This document shows, in pieces, positions 21,600-29,742 of a DNA stretch of 29,762 bases. Both the position numbers and the translations under genes were made by a program. A model generated the notes under the pieces. The model was not told the DNA's origin. It saw only the letters and a program-made list of their open reading frames with translations, and did no database searches. Positions within the stretch are counted from its first letter, which is position 1. Each line of letters begins with the position of its first letter. Source of the stretch: a virus. The stretch covers positions 1 through 29,762 of the IMG/VR virus record IMGVR_UViG_3300030012_000629; one strand, given 5' to 3'.

Positions 21600-22728
21600 G
21601 ATAAATGTAAGAAGCCCATACTTTATAAATGTAAGTGCTACTAATTTAACATCAGCAAAATTAGAGCTTTACATATATACTGGAACTGCAAGTGGCAGTT
21701 GGGGAGGTAGTATAACATATTCATTAACATCAACTGCATATAACGCAAAAGTATCTTTTGAAGTTAGCGAATTAATAAGGGATTATTTAACAACAGGCTT
21801 TGATGGGGAATATACAACAACAGATTTATATTCAACTATTAATGTAGATTACAGGATAACAAAAAGCATTTCAGGAACAGCACAAACTCCTGACACAGCA
21901 GTATTAGGAAATATAGCTTATGATGCCTATGGATATTTTGAAGATGGTGTAAATCCTACTTTATTAGAGGGCTTGTTAATTAGTAACACAACTATATTAA
22001 AACCTGATGATGCACCACTAAGAATACCTGTTGACCCTAATAATACGACTAGTGTAAGTTTTTTTTATAAGGGTAAAGAAATATATACAGATCTTGTAGC
22101 AGATGTAACGGATAGCAAACTGAGAATAGAATACATAACGAATGAATCACAAGCAGGTGCAGATGGTTATGAAGATAGAGTATTGGAAGATGGTGGAACA
22201 TTTGAAGATAGTTTCTGTTTAGAAAGCTTTTTAGGGGAGTTTGGCATTTATGGAGTAGATGAGGTGTTTGTTGATGGAACAGAGGGTGTTACAAAACTGC
22301 GTGTTACAAATATAGAAGAGTGTAAGTATCAGCCTTATAAATTAGTATTTGTAAATAAGTATGGAGCATTACAAGATTTCTGGATGTTTAAAAGATCTAA
22401 TCTATCTATCAACACAACAGAAGAAACTTATAAAAGCAATATAGTTGTAGATGGTAGCTATAATACATATAGCCATCAGAAAAAAATTCTGAGTAAAAAT
22501 GCTACACAAAAGCTTGTTTTAAATAGTGGATATTATCCAGAAGAAAATAATACTATATTTAAAGAACTTATGCTAAGTGAGATGGTATGGATAGATTATG
22601 AGGGCAATAATTTGCCTGTGCATATAACATCTAGCAATTTAGGATACAAAACCAATGTTAATGACAAGTTAATCGATTATACTGTTGAAGTAGAATTTGC
22701 TTTCCAAACTATAAACAACATTCGTTAA
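21592..22728 (+). CDS. Virion structural protein, tail/baseplate region
   Basis: 378 residues, beta-rich. The N-terminal ~95 residues ('SPYFINVSATNLTSAKLELYIYTG', 'VSFEVSELIRDYLTT', 'TINVDYRI') look like an Ig-like or fibronectin-like sandwich. The later part has 'YKLVFVNKYGALQDFWMFKRS' and 'YPEENNTIFKELMLSEMVWI', motifs I associate with structural genes of flavobacterial phages. One base is shared with the next large structural gene. A distal tail or baseplate hub component is likely by position; exact role unknown. Confidence 0.55.
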   Translation: MAKINVRSPYFINVSATNLTSAKLELYIYTGTASGSWGGSITYSLTSTAYNAKVSFEVSELIRDYLTTGFDGEYTTTDLYSTINVDYRITKSISGTAQTPDTAVLGNIAYDAYGYFEDGVNPTLLEGLLISNTTILKPDDAPLRIPVDPNNTTSVSFFYKGKEIYTDLVADVTDSKLRIEYITNESQAGADGYEDRVLEDGGTFEDSFCLESFLGEFGIYGVDEVFVDGTEGVTKLRVTNIEECKYQPYKLVFVNKYGALQDFWMFKRSNLSINTTEETYKSNIVVDGSYNTYSHQKKILSKNATQKLVLNSGYYPEENNTIFKELMLSEMVWIDYEGNNLPVHITSSNLGYKTNVNDKLIDYTVEVEFAFQTINNIR

Positions 22729-24815
22729 TGCAAAACCTTGAACTATATATTGAGGGACAAAGAGTAGATTTGTTTAAAGATGAATCTATTACAGTAACAG
22801 ATACTCTTAAAAATGTAAGAGATATTAAAAAAATATTTACTGCATTCTCACAACAATTCTCATTACCTGCAAGTAGATTAAACAATAAGATCTTTAAACA
22901 TTATTATAATTTTGATATAGACAATGGATTTGATGCAAGAATTAAAAAAGATGCTTTAATAAAATTAAATGGAGTAGATTATAAAAAAGGTAAAATAAAA
23001 TTAAACAATGTAAGTTTAAAGTTTAACAAAGCACATACTTATAAAATAGTTTTCTTTGGCAATACTGTAGATCTAAAAGATTTAATAGGTGAAGATAAAT
23101 TAAATACACTTACAGCTTTAAATTCTAGCAACATAGTTTGGAACTCAGCAAATATAAAATCAAAGCTTACAGCAATACCAAGCCTAACAGATGTGATCGC
23201 CCCTTTAATAACTCATACAGATAGATTGTATTATGATGGAGGAGATACCTCTTCACAAGACACATTTAACTTATATCACCGTACAGGACATAATAGAGGT
23301 GTAATTTGGAATCAACTTAAATACGCCATAAGAGTTAGAAAAATAGTAGAAGCAATAGAAAGTAAATATGGAATAACTTTCTCTAATGATTTTTTTACAG
23401 CAAGTAATGCACCATATAATAGTTTATTTATGTGGTTACACAGAAAGTCAGGCGCACCTACACAAACTGTAAGCACAGGAACAGAGGTACAGTTATTGGA
23501 AACACCTGTAGATAATTGGACACCTACAAGTGGTAGTGACCTTGCAAATATGATTGATAATTCTACACTAAGAATTACTTCTGAATGGGATGAACAAAAT
23601 GACGGATCAATTGGTGATGCTGATATGGATCTTATTATTGAATCAACTGATGGTGTAGCTTATGGGGTTAAGGTTTATAAAGATGGAGTATTAAGGAGGG
23701 AGGAAACAGGATTAACAGCAAACACTTCAATAAGTGCAGAAGAGTTAGGTATATCAGCAGGTCTGTTAGGTGTCGGTAAAACTTTTGCAGCAGGGGATTG
23801 GACTGTAAGTATAATACATTCGGCAGATAAAGCTTTAACAAAATGTAGATGGATAGTTTCTGGAGATACTTTTGGAAGTTCACAAGTATTTGAAGCTGCA
23901 CCTTTTACAGCATTTAGCACATTTGATTTTGTAATTACAGAGCAAATACCTGAAATGAAAGTTATAGATTTTTTAACAGGTTTATTTAAAATGTTTAATC
24001 TTGTTGCATTTGAACAAGATGATGGAACTATATTCGTGAATACTTTAGATGCTTTTAATTCAGCAGGCACGAGTTATAATATTACAGAGTTTGTAGATGT
24101 AAGCTCTAGTCAATCAAATGTAGCTTTGCCTTATAGTGAAATAATATTTAGATTTAAAGGTTTAAAAAGTTTTCTAGCTAATGCTTATAAAGAAATAAAT
24201 AATGAAGAGTGGGGAACACTAAGATATAATCAGGATAATATAAATAACAAAATAGATGGTGGAAGTTATAAAGTAGAAATACCCTTTGAACATTTTATGT
24301 TTGAAAGGTTATTTGATATTAATGATACGACAGGTGCAACTAAAACAGATATACAATGGGGATGGAGTGTAAACGAAGATCAACAGCCTGATAAGGATTT
24401 ACCCTTACTTTTTTATCCTATAAGAATAACAAGCACCTCTAATCCTATTTCTTTTCGAGAATCAGCATCATCAACAGACAGCTTATCGAATTACATAATA
24501 CCATCTAATAGTTTATTTATAAGTAGCAGTTCTGGAACACAAAACATTAACTTCGATTTAATGACAAATGAATATACAGGCACATCAGATTTTACAGGTA
24601 CATTATTTGAGAATTATTATAAAACATACATACAAAATATATTTAATAGAAAAAACAGATTACTAAAATTAAAAGCATATCTACCCCAGAAAATATTAAT
24701 TAATTATAAACTAAATGACATATTTGTAATAAATGGAAAAGAATATAGAATTAATAGTATTAAAACAAATCTATTAACAAACAAAAGTGATTTAGAACTA
24801 ATTGTAAAGATATGA
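22728..24815 (+). CDS. Large tail/baseplate protein
   Basis: 695 residues. N-terminal 'LELYIEGQRVDLFKDESITVTDTLKNVRDIKKIF', then 'FSQQFSLPASRLNNKIFKHYYNFDI' and 'YKIVFFGNTVDLKDLIGEDKL' (ends quoted) form a conserved-looking assembly domain. About residues 240-400 are a beta-rich insert ('WTPTSGSDLANMIDNSTLR' to 'ADKALTKCRWIVSGD'), possibly a carbohydrate-binding decoration. The C-terminus ('YKLNDIFVINGKEYRINSIKTN') ends in short strands like tail hub proteins. Inferred: baseplate or tail-tip hub; the insert may vary between relatives. Confidence 0.55.
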   Translation: MQNLELYIEGQRVDLFKDESITVTDTLKNVRDIKKIFTAFSQQFSLPASRLNNKIFKHYYNFDIDNGFDARIKKDALIKLNGVDYKKGKIKLNNVSLKFNKAHTYKIVFFGNTVDLKDLIGEDKLNTLTALNSSNIVWNSANIKSKLTAIPSLTDVIAPLITHTDRLYYDGGDTSSQDTFNLYHRTGHNRGVIWNQLKYAIRVRKIVEAIESKYGITFSNDFFTASNAPYNSLFMWLHRKSGAPTQTVSTGTEVQLLETPVDNWTPTSGSDLANMIDNSTLRITSEWDEQNDGSIGDADMDLIIESTDGVAYGVKVYKDGVLRREETGLTANTSISAEELGISAGLLGVGKTFAAGDWTVSIIHSADKALTKCRWIVSGDTFGSSQVFEAAPFTAFSTFDFVITEQIPEMKVIDFLTGLFKMFNLVAFEQDDGTIFVNTLDAFNSAGTSYNITEFVDVSSSQSNVALPYSEIIFRFKGLKSFLANAYKEINNEEWGTLRYNQDNINNKIDGGSYKVEIPFEHFMFERLFDINDTTGATKTDIQWGWSVNEDQQPDKDLPLLFYPIRITSTSNPISFRESASSTDSLSNYIIPSNSLFISSSSGTQNINFDLMTNEYTGTSDFTGTLFENYYKTYIQNIFNRKNRLLKLKAYLPQKILINYKLNDIFVINGKEYRINSIKTNLLTNKSDLELIVKI

Positions 24816-24955
24816 TAAAAACAATATTAGAGGGTTTGAAGTTTGCAACAAACGAAACGGAAGAAATAAGAATAGCAAAGGGAAAATATAAAATAGCTAC
24901 AAATATAAAGGAAGCACTTAAACAAATTAAAGATGGCAGAAGAAAGAGTAATTAG
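24812..24955 (+). CDS. Small basic protein upstream of the tape measure
   Basis: 47 residues (MIKTILEGLKFATNETEEIR...) with 'IAKGKYKIATNIKEALKQIKDG'. It overlaps the upstream stop by four bases and the tape-measure start by 23 bases. The pattern 'AKGKYKIATNIxEALKxIK' seems conserved at this position in similar phages (from memory). It may be a tape-measure chaperone or coupling leader; unproven. Confidence 0.55.
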   Translation: MIKTILEGLKFATNETEEIRIAKGKYKIATNIKEALKQIKDGRRKSN

Positions 24956-26732
24956 AATTAGAGGGGATCTGAAACAAGCAGAGCAATCCTTTAAAGAACT
25001 TACAGACACTATATTAGAGCAAAAGAGAATAACTATTGAGTTAGAGGAAGAGCTGCTGAGATTAAAAAGGATTCAAGAAGATATTCCTAAAACACAGTTA
25101 GCTGCAAGACAAAAGGTACAAGCATCTATTGATAGGGTTAGTGATTCGCTAAGAGAACAAAGAATAGCATTAAAAGATTTAAATCTACAAAAGCAAGAAG
25201 CTAAAGCAGATATTAGTTTTCAGAAAAGACAAGGCTTTATTTCTAAAGAATTAATCAAGAGTAGGCAAAATACTGCTGCTCTTAATATGGTAACAGGTGG
25301 ATATTTTGGACAATTAAGAAAAGGTGTAAAACTTTTAAGGCTTACTAGATTAGGATTTATAAGTGCTGCTAGGGGTGTAAGTGTTTTTAGCAAAGCATTG
25401 ATAGCAACTGGTATAGGCGCAATAGTAGTAGCTGTTGGGTTATTAATAGCAAACTTTGATAAAATTAAAAAATTAGTTTCTGGTGTAAGTAGCGAAACAA
25501 CTAATCTTTTAAAGAAACAAACTGATGCTGTTGCAGAAGAAGAAAAAAGATTTAAAGCTATTGAGGGATCTGAAAACATATTAAAGCAACAAGGCAAGAC
25601 AGAGAAAGAAATATTAGGCTTAAAGATAGCTCAAACTAAAGCGGTTATATCACAGTTAGAAGCACAATTAGAAACACAAGAACAAATAAAAAAATCGCAG
25701 GTAGAAACTGCTCAAAGAAATAAAGATATACTACAAGGGATATTATCCTTATTGTCAGCACCATTAACAGCAGTGTTAGTAGTTATAGATGAAATAGGTA
25801 AATTTTTAGGTAAGGATTTTGGATTAAGAGAGGGCTTGTTTGGTGGTATAGCTGGATTAGTATTTGATCCTGAAAAGGTAGAGGAAGAAGCAGACAAATC
25901 TATTGAAACTACACAGAACAAATTAAACACCTTAAAAAATACTTTAGCAGGATTTGAAAATAGTGTAACACAGATAGAAGATAATGAACAAGCTAAAAGA
26001 GATGCAAACGAAATAAAAAGGGAAAAACAAAAGGCATCTGAAATTGAAGCTATTAGACAAGCACTTATTGACACAGATGAAGAAAGACAAGCAGAAGAAA
26101 TTAGAAAGAATGAGGAACATTTTGCTAAACTAAGACAACAAATTATTCGGCATTATGGGATTATGTCACCTTTACTTGCAGAGTTAGATGAAGCAGAAAA
26201 AAAGAAACTAGAGGAAATAAATAAAAAATATAAAAATACAGAAGTAGAGATAGAAGAAGAAACACAGGAAGCTAAGAAAAGTGCTTTAAGTATATTTGCA
26301 GATGCATCCCAAGCAATGAGCAACTTGTTAGGAAAACAAACTGCTGTTGGTAAAGCTTTTGCAATAGCTAGTGCTTTAATGAATACTTATGAAGCAGCAA
26401 ACAAAACATTAAAAGATGAAACAATACCTAATACTTTTGCAAGAATAGCTGCTATGTTTACGGTTATATCTACAGGTATTGGTAATGTTAAAAATATAAT
26501 GGCTGTTAAAGTACCTGGACAAGGTGGTGGTGGTGCATTGCCATCTAGCATAGCACAAGGTACTGCTGCACCTGCATTTAATATAGTAGGTGCTTCACCA
26601 GAAAATCAATTAGCACAAAGCCTAGCAGAGCAAGAACAACAACCAGTACAAGCTTTTGTTGTAAGTCAGGATGTAACCTCTGCACAAAGTTTAGAGAATA
26701 ACATCATAGAGGGAGCAAGTATTGGAGATTAA
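24933..26732 (+). CDS. Tail tape measure protein
   Basis: 599 residues. Long coiled coils at ~1-110 and ~330-455 (Glu/Lys/Gln rich), hydrophobic segments at ~130-172 ('GFISAARGVSVFSKALIATG', 'GAIVVAVGLLIANFDKIKKL') and ~270-310 ('ILSLLSAPLTAVLVVIDEIG'), then 'GKQTAVGKAFAIASALMNTYEAANKTL' (ends quoted) and a Gly-rich C-terminus. This is the usual tape-measure layout. At 0.15 nm per residue, 599 residues suggest a tail of roughly 90 nm, so a siphovirus-like particle is likely. Its stop lies inside the next leader element block. Confidence 0.75.
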   Translation: MAEERVIRIRGDLKQAEQSFKELTDTILEQKRITIELEEELLRLKRIQEDIPKTQLAARQKVQASIDRVSDSLREQRIALKDLNLQKQEAKADISFQKRQGFISKELIKSRQNTAALNMVTGGYFGQLRKGVKLLRLTRLGFISAARGVSVFSKALIATGIGAIVVAVGLLIANFDKIKKLVSGVSSETTNLLKKQTDAVAEEEKRFKAIEGSENILKQQGKTEKEILGLKIAQTKAVISQLEAQLETQEQIKKSQVETAQRNKDILQGILSLLSAPLTAVLVVIDEIGKFLGKDFGLREGLFGGIAGLVFDPEKVEEEADKSIETTQNKLNTLKNTLAGFENSVTQIEDNEQAKRDANEIKREKQKASEIEAIRQALIDTDEERQAEEIRKNEEHFAKLRQQIIRHYGIMSPLLAELDEAEKKKLEEINKKYKNTEVEIEEETQEAKKSALSIFADASQAMSNLLGKQTAVGKAFAIASALMNTYEAANKTLKDETIPNTFARIAAMFTVISTGIGNVKNIMAVKVPGQGGGGALPSSIAQGTAAPAFNIVGASPENQLAQSLAEQEQQPVQAFVVSQDVTSAQSLENNIIEGASIGD

Positions 26733-26767
26733 AATGCAAAAAAAATAAATTTAATTTATATATAATT
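26733..26767 (+). promoter_or_regulatory. Leader element TTTATATA-N5-ATGAAA before the prohead protease
   Basis: TTTATATA at 26755-26762, five bases before ATG 26768. The surrounding 44 bases (26731-26774) match the leader at 27527-27570 at 35 positions by hand count, including AAAATGCAAA at the left and TTAATTTATA in the middle. It separates tail genes from head genes. Confidence 0.55.
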
Positions 26768-27373
26768 ATGAAAGTTATAGAATTAGTAATAGATGAAATG
26801 GATGAACTGGGTGGTATTGAAGCAATATCAGTTGTAGAGAATCCTGCGATAGAAGAAGATTTTATTGCTCTTAAATCACAAGAGGTTAAATTAGCAGAGG
26901 TAGATAATGAGAAAAGAATATTATTAGGTGCTTTGCTAATACCTAACAAACCGATTTATAGAACTAATGGTGCAGAAGAATATTACATATATTTTTCTAA
27001 AGATACGGTGCAGAAAGCATCACAATTATATCTAATGAAAGGCAATCAAAATAAAACAACATTAGAACATCAGCATAGTTTGAATGGTTTGACACTTGTA
27101 GAAAGTTGGATAGTCGAGGATGAAACCCACGACAAATCTAGAAAGTATGATATGAAAGTGCCGATGGGTACTTGGATGGGTGCTGTAAAAGTAAATAACG
27201 ATAAGATCTGGCAAGAGTTTGTAAAAACAGGTAAGGTAAAAGGTTTCTCGATAGAGGGTTACTTTGCAGATAAAATGGAAAGACCAAAGGATAAACCTAA
27301 AAGTGAATTAAGCAAAGAAGATAATGCACAGGGTTTAATAGATCAAATAAAAAATATATTAAGTGCATACTAA
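26768..27373 (+). CDS. XkdF-like prohead serine protease
   Basis: 201 residues. 'GGIEAISVVENPAIEEDFIALK' start, 'LLGALLIPNKPIYR', 'TTLEHQHSLNGLTLVESWI' (H101/H103, catalytic His), 'VPMGTWMGAVKV' and 'GKVKGFSIEGYF' (S161, nucleophile) match the XkdF/S78_2-type phage protease. Role: cleaves scaffold and capsid protein during maturation. It is followed by a scaffold-like protein and the major capsid protein, as expected for a head module. Its 3' end overlaps a Cys-rich mini-gene by 11 bases. Confidence 0.82.
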   Translation: MKVIELVIDEMDELGGIEAISVVENPAIEEDFIALKSQEVKLAEVDNEKRILLGALLIPNKPIYRTNGAEEYYIYFSKDTVQKASQLYLMKGNQNKTTLEHQHSLNGLTLVESWIVEDETHDKSRKYDMKVPMGTWMGAVKVNNDKIWQEFVKTGKVKGFSIEGYFADKMERPKDKPKSELSKEDNAQGLIDQIKNILSAY

Positions 27374-27521
27374 GAGATTTAAAAAAAAGGTAACAGAATT
27401 TGTTACACCAAGTAGAACAAGCCCCTATGGAAGCAGAAAGGGTTGTTTATGTAAGGATGATAGATACCATATAGATTGTTGCGATGGATCATTACACGCA
27501 CAAGGTATTGGAAGAATTTAA
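27363..27521 (+). CDS. Cys-rich mini-protein (GCLC...CCDG motif)
   Basis: 52 residues from GTG 27363, overlapping the protease gene. 'SRKGCLCKDDRYHIDCCDGSLHAQGIG' (ends quoted) has four cysteines as CxC...CC, suitable for a small metal site. The GCLC/CCDGS/AQGIG pattern is, from memory, very widespread in Bacteroidota phages beside head genes. Function unknown; may be a virion or assembly component. Basic N-terminus (KRFKKK). Confidence 0.65.
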   Translation: MHTKRFKKKVTEFVTPSRTSPYGSRKGCLCKDDRYHIDCCDGSLHAQGIGRI

Positions 27522-27526
27522 TAAAC

Positions 27527-27563
27527 AAAATGCAAAATAGTAATTTTTAATTTATATAATAAT
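27527..27563 (+). promoter_or_regulatory. Leader element TTTATATA-N5-ATGAAA before the scaffold-like gene
   Basis: TTTATATA at 27551-27558, five bases before ATG 27564; this copy is nearly the same as that at 26733-26767. Two such elements within 800 bases suggest that protease and scaffold/capsid genes are expressed as separate units. Confidence 0.55.
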
Positions 27564-28124
27564 ATGAAAGCAACAGAAATGTTAAATAAAATCAAGGATG
27601 TAATTAATCCATCCGAAGAGGTTAGATTAGAACAATTAAAGCTAGAGAATGGAACAGTATTAGAAGCTGAGAAGTTTGCATCTGGCAATGAGGTATTTAT
27701 TCTTACAGAAGATACTAAGGTAGCACTACCTGTAGGAGAGTATGAAATGGAATCAGGAGATATGCTGAAGATAGAAGAAGAGGGAATTATTGCTGATCTG
27801 GGTTACGAGAAAAAGGAATATGAAGATAAAAAGGAAGATGAAGAAGAAGAGAAAGAGGATATGAATGAAGAAAAGTACCCTACAAAAGAAGAGTTTGAAG
27901 CTCTAAAAGAAATGGTAATGAAAATGAGAGAATCAATGGGCAAGAAAGAAGAAATGACTAATGAATTACCAGAAGAAGTAGTAGAAGAATTATCACAGCC
28001 TGCGGCAGAGCCTATCAAGCATTCTCCAGAGGTAGTAAGTGAAAAGAAAAAAGTATTGTATTCACAAAATAGAAGTCAGACAACTATGGATAGAGTGCTT
28101 GCAATGATTAATAAAAATAAATAA
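27564..28124 (+). CDS. Capsid scaffold-like protein
   Basis: 186 residues, extremely acidic in the middle ('YEDKKEDEEEEKEDMNEE', ~90-107), with an N-terminal strand-rich part ('LKLENGTVLEAEKFASGNEVFI' then 'VALPVGEYEMESGDML') and a helical 'KEEFEALKEMVMKMRESMGKK'. The C-terminus ('QNRSQTTMDRVLAMINK') is a short helix as in scaffolds that bind capsid protein. It lies between protease and capsid genes, the standard scaffold position. No family was recognised with certainty; the N-terminal part may stay in the virion. Confidence 0.65.
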   Translation: MKATEMLNKIKDVINPSEEVRLEQLKLENGTVLEAEKFASGNEVFILTEDTKVALPVGEYEMESGDMLKIEEEGIIADLGYEKKEYEDKKEDEEEEKEDMNEEKYPTKEEFEALKEMVMKMRESMGKKEEMTNELPEEVVEELSQPAAEPIKHSPEVVSEKKKVLYSQNRSQTTMDRVLAMINKNK

Positions 28125-28145
28125 CAATTAAAATCAATAATTAAA

Positions 28146-29105
28146 ATGAGTACAAGAAAAATTAATTTAGATGTAGATAACTCATTAAACAGCTTAACAA
28201 CAACTTATGCTGGTGAATTTGCAGGAGATTACATTGCTGCTGCACTTTTGAGTGGTGCTACAATTTCTAATGGAGGGATTACTGTAAAGCCTAACATTAA
28301 GTATAAAGAAGTAATTAAAAAGGTTGCATCTAGTGGTATCGTTGCAGATGCTACTTGTGATTTCTCTTTAACTGCTGATGCTCTTACTTTAACAGAAAGA
28401 ATATTACAGCCAGAAGAGTTTCAAGTAAACCTACAATTATGTAAAAAAGATTACAGAAACGACTGGGAAGCAATTGCTATGGGCATTTCAGCTTACGATA
28501 ATATGCCACCTAAGTTTTCAGATTTCTTAATTTCGCACGTTGCTGCAAAAGTAGCAGAGAAAACAGAAGAAACAATCTGGGGTGGAGTAAATGGTAATGC
28601 AGGTGAGTTTGATGGATTTGTAACTTTATTTGGTTCAGATAGTGATGTAGTAACTGTAAGTGCAGGAACTGTAACTGCTGCAAACGTAATCTCAGAATTA
28701 GGAAAAGTAGTTGATGCTATACCGAGCAAAATCTACGGAAAAGAAGATCTATTTATTTACATTCCACAAAACGTTGCTAAAGCTTATGTAAGAGCATTAG
28801 GAGGTTTTGGAGCATCAGGATTAGGTGCTAATGGTGTAAATGCACAAGGAACACAATGGTGGAACAACGGAGCATTATCTTTTGATGGTGTGAATCTATT
28901 TGTAGCACCTGGACTTGCTTCTAACAAAATGGTATGTGCGCAAAAAAGCAACCTATATTTCGGTACTGGTCTTTTATCAGATCACGCAGAGGTTCGCTTA
29001 ATTGACACATCTGAAACTCTTGGAGATCAAAATGTGAGAATCATTATGAGATTTACAAGTGGTGTACAGTATGGCATTGGATCAGAAGTAGTACTATATT
29101 CATAA
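28146..29105 (+). CDS. Major capsid protein, HK97-fold-like
   Basis: 319 residues. Helical N-terminus ('LDVDNSLNSLTTTYAGEFAGDYIAA'), 'PNIKYKEVIKKVASSGIVADATCDF', 'LTLTERILQPEEFQVNLQLCKKDY', a long helix 'FSDFLISHVAAKVAEKTEETIWGG', an A-domain region 'KEDLFIYIPQNVAKAYVRALG' and the end 'VRIIMRFTSGVQYGIGSEVVLY' fit the HK97 fold and its usual length (segments quoted in short form). Context agrees: protease and scaffold upstream, terminator-like hairpin downstream. Builds the icosahedral head. Confidence 0.82.
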   Translation: MSTRKINLDVDNSLNSLTTTYAGEFAGDYIAAALLSGATISNGGITVKPNIKYKEVIKKVASSGIVADATCDFSLTADALTLTERILQPEEFQVNLQLCKKDYRNDWEAIAMGISAYDNMPPKFSDFLISHVAAKVAEKTEETIWGGVNGNAGEFDGFVTLFGSDSDVVTVSAGTVTAANVISELGKVVDAIPSKIYGKEDLFIYIPQNVAKAYVRALGGFGASGLGANGVNAQGTQWWNNGALSFDGVNLFVAPGLASNKMVCAQKSNLYFGTGLLSDHAEVRLIDTSETLGDQNVRIIMRFTSGVQYGIGSEVVLYS

Positions 29106-29109
29106 TATA

Positions 29110-29136
29110 AGAGGGGGTGTAAAAGCCTCCTTTATT
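29110..29136 (+). terminator. Weak terminator-like hairpin after the capsid gene
   Basis: AGGGGG (29112-29117) can pair with CCTCCT (29126-29131), with one G-U pair, then TTATTTA. Weaker than the terminators at 8902 and 10058; it may only reduce read-through into the tail-tube gene. Confidence 0.5.
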
Positions 29137-29160
29137 TAATAATTTTAAAAATAATAAACT

Positions 29161-29718
29161 ATGGCGTGTTTACTAACAACTGGTAGAGGACTACCTTGCA
29201 AATCTGGAGTAGGTGGATTAAAACATATTTACTTTGTTGATTATGGTGGGTTAGGAACTGCTACTGATGATGGCTCTAATGAACCAGATGCATCAGCTTT
29301 TGATGGAACAATTAACAACATAACAGGAACACCAACTGCATATAAGTTTGATATAAAAGGAAATTCTAGTTTAGAAACAACTGTAAATTCTAGTAGAGAA
29401 AATGGAACTACGTTTTACGAAAGTGTTTTAAATCTAACATTACCTTTCTTAGATGCAGCTACTAATCAGGAATTAAAGCTTTTAGCTTATTCTAGACCAC
29501 AGGTAATTGTAGAAGATTACAATGGTAATAGATTTGTTGTTGGTTTGGAAAATGGAGCAGATGTTAATGGGGGTACAATCGTAAGTGGTGCAGCTATGGG
29601 TGACCTTTCAGGATTCACTTTAAGCTTTCAGGCGATGGAAAAATTTCCACCACCATTTATGAATGCAACAGCTTTTGCACAAGTCACAGTATCAGGATCT
29701 CAAATAGCACCGAACTAA
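29161..29718 (+). CDS. Major tail tube protein
   Basis: 185 residues. 'ACLLTTGRGLPCKSGVGGLKHIYF', 'AYKFDIKGNSSLETTVNSSRENGTTFYESVLNLTLPFLDAATNQELKLLAYSRP' and 'VEDYNGNRFVVGLENGADVNGGTIVSGAAMGDLSGFTLSFQAMEKFPP' (segments by their ends) follow a tail-tube pattern: two beta sheets with a long loop and a 'GAxxGDLxGxxLxFxxxE' closing strand. Role: polymerises into the tube through which DNA passes. It lies next to the capsid gene and far from tape measure and chaperone genes, which is unusual. Confidence 0.75.
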   Translation: MACLLTTGRGLPCKSGVGGLKHIYFVDYGGLGTATDDGSNEPDASAFDGTINNITGTPTAYKFDIKGNSSLETTVNSSRENGTTFYESVLNLTLPFLDAATNQELKLLAYSRPQVIVEDYNGNRFVVGLENGADVNGGTIVSGAAMGDLSGFTLSFQAMEKFPPPFMNATAFAQVTVSGSQIAPN

Positions 29719-29742
29719 TATTTTTTAGTGTGTATTTCAAAA

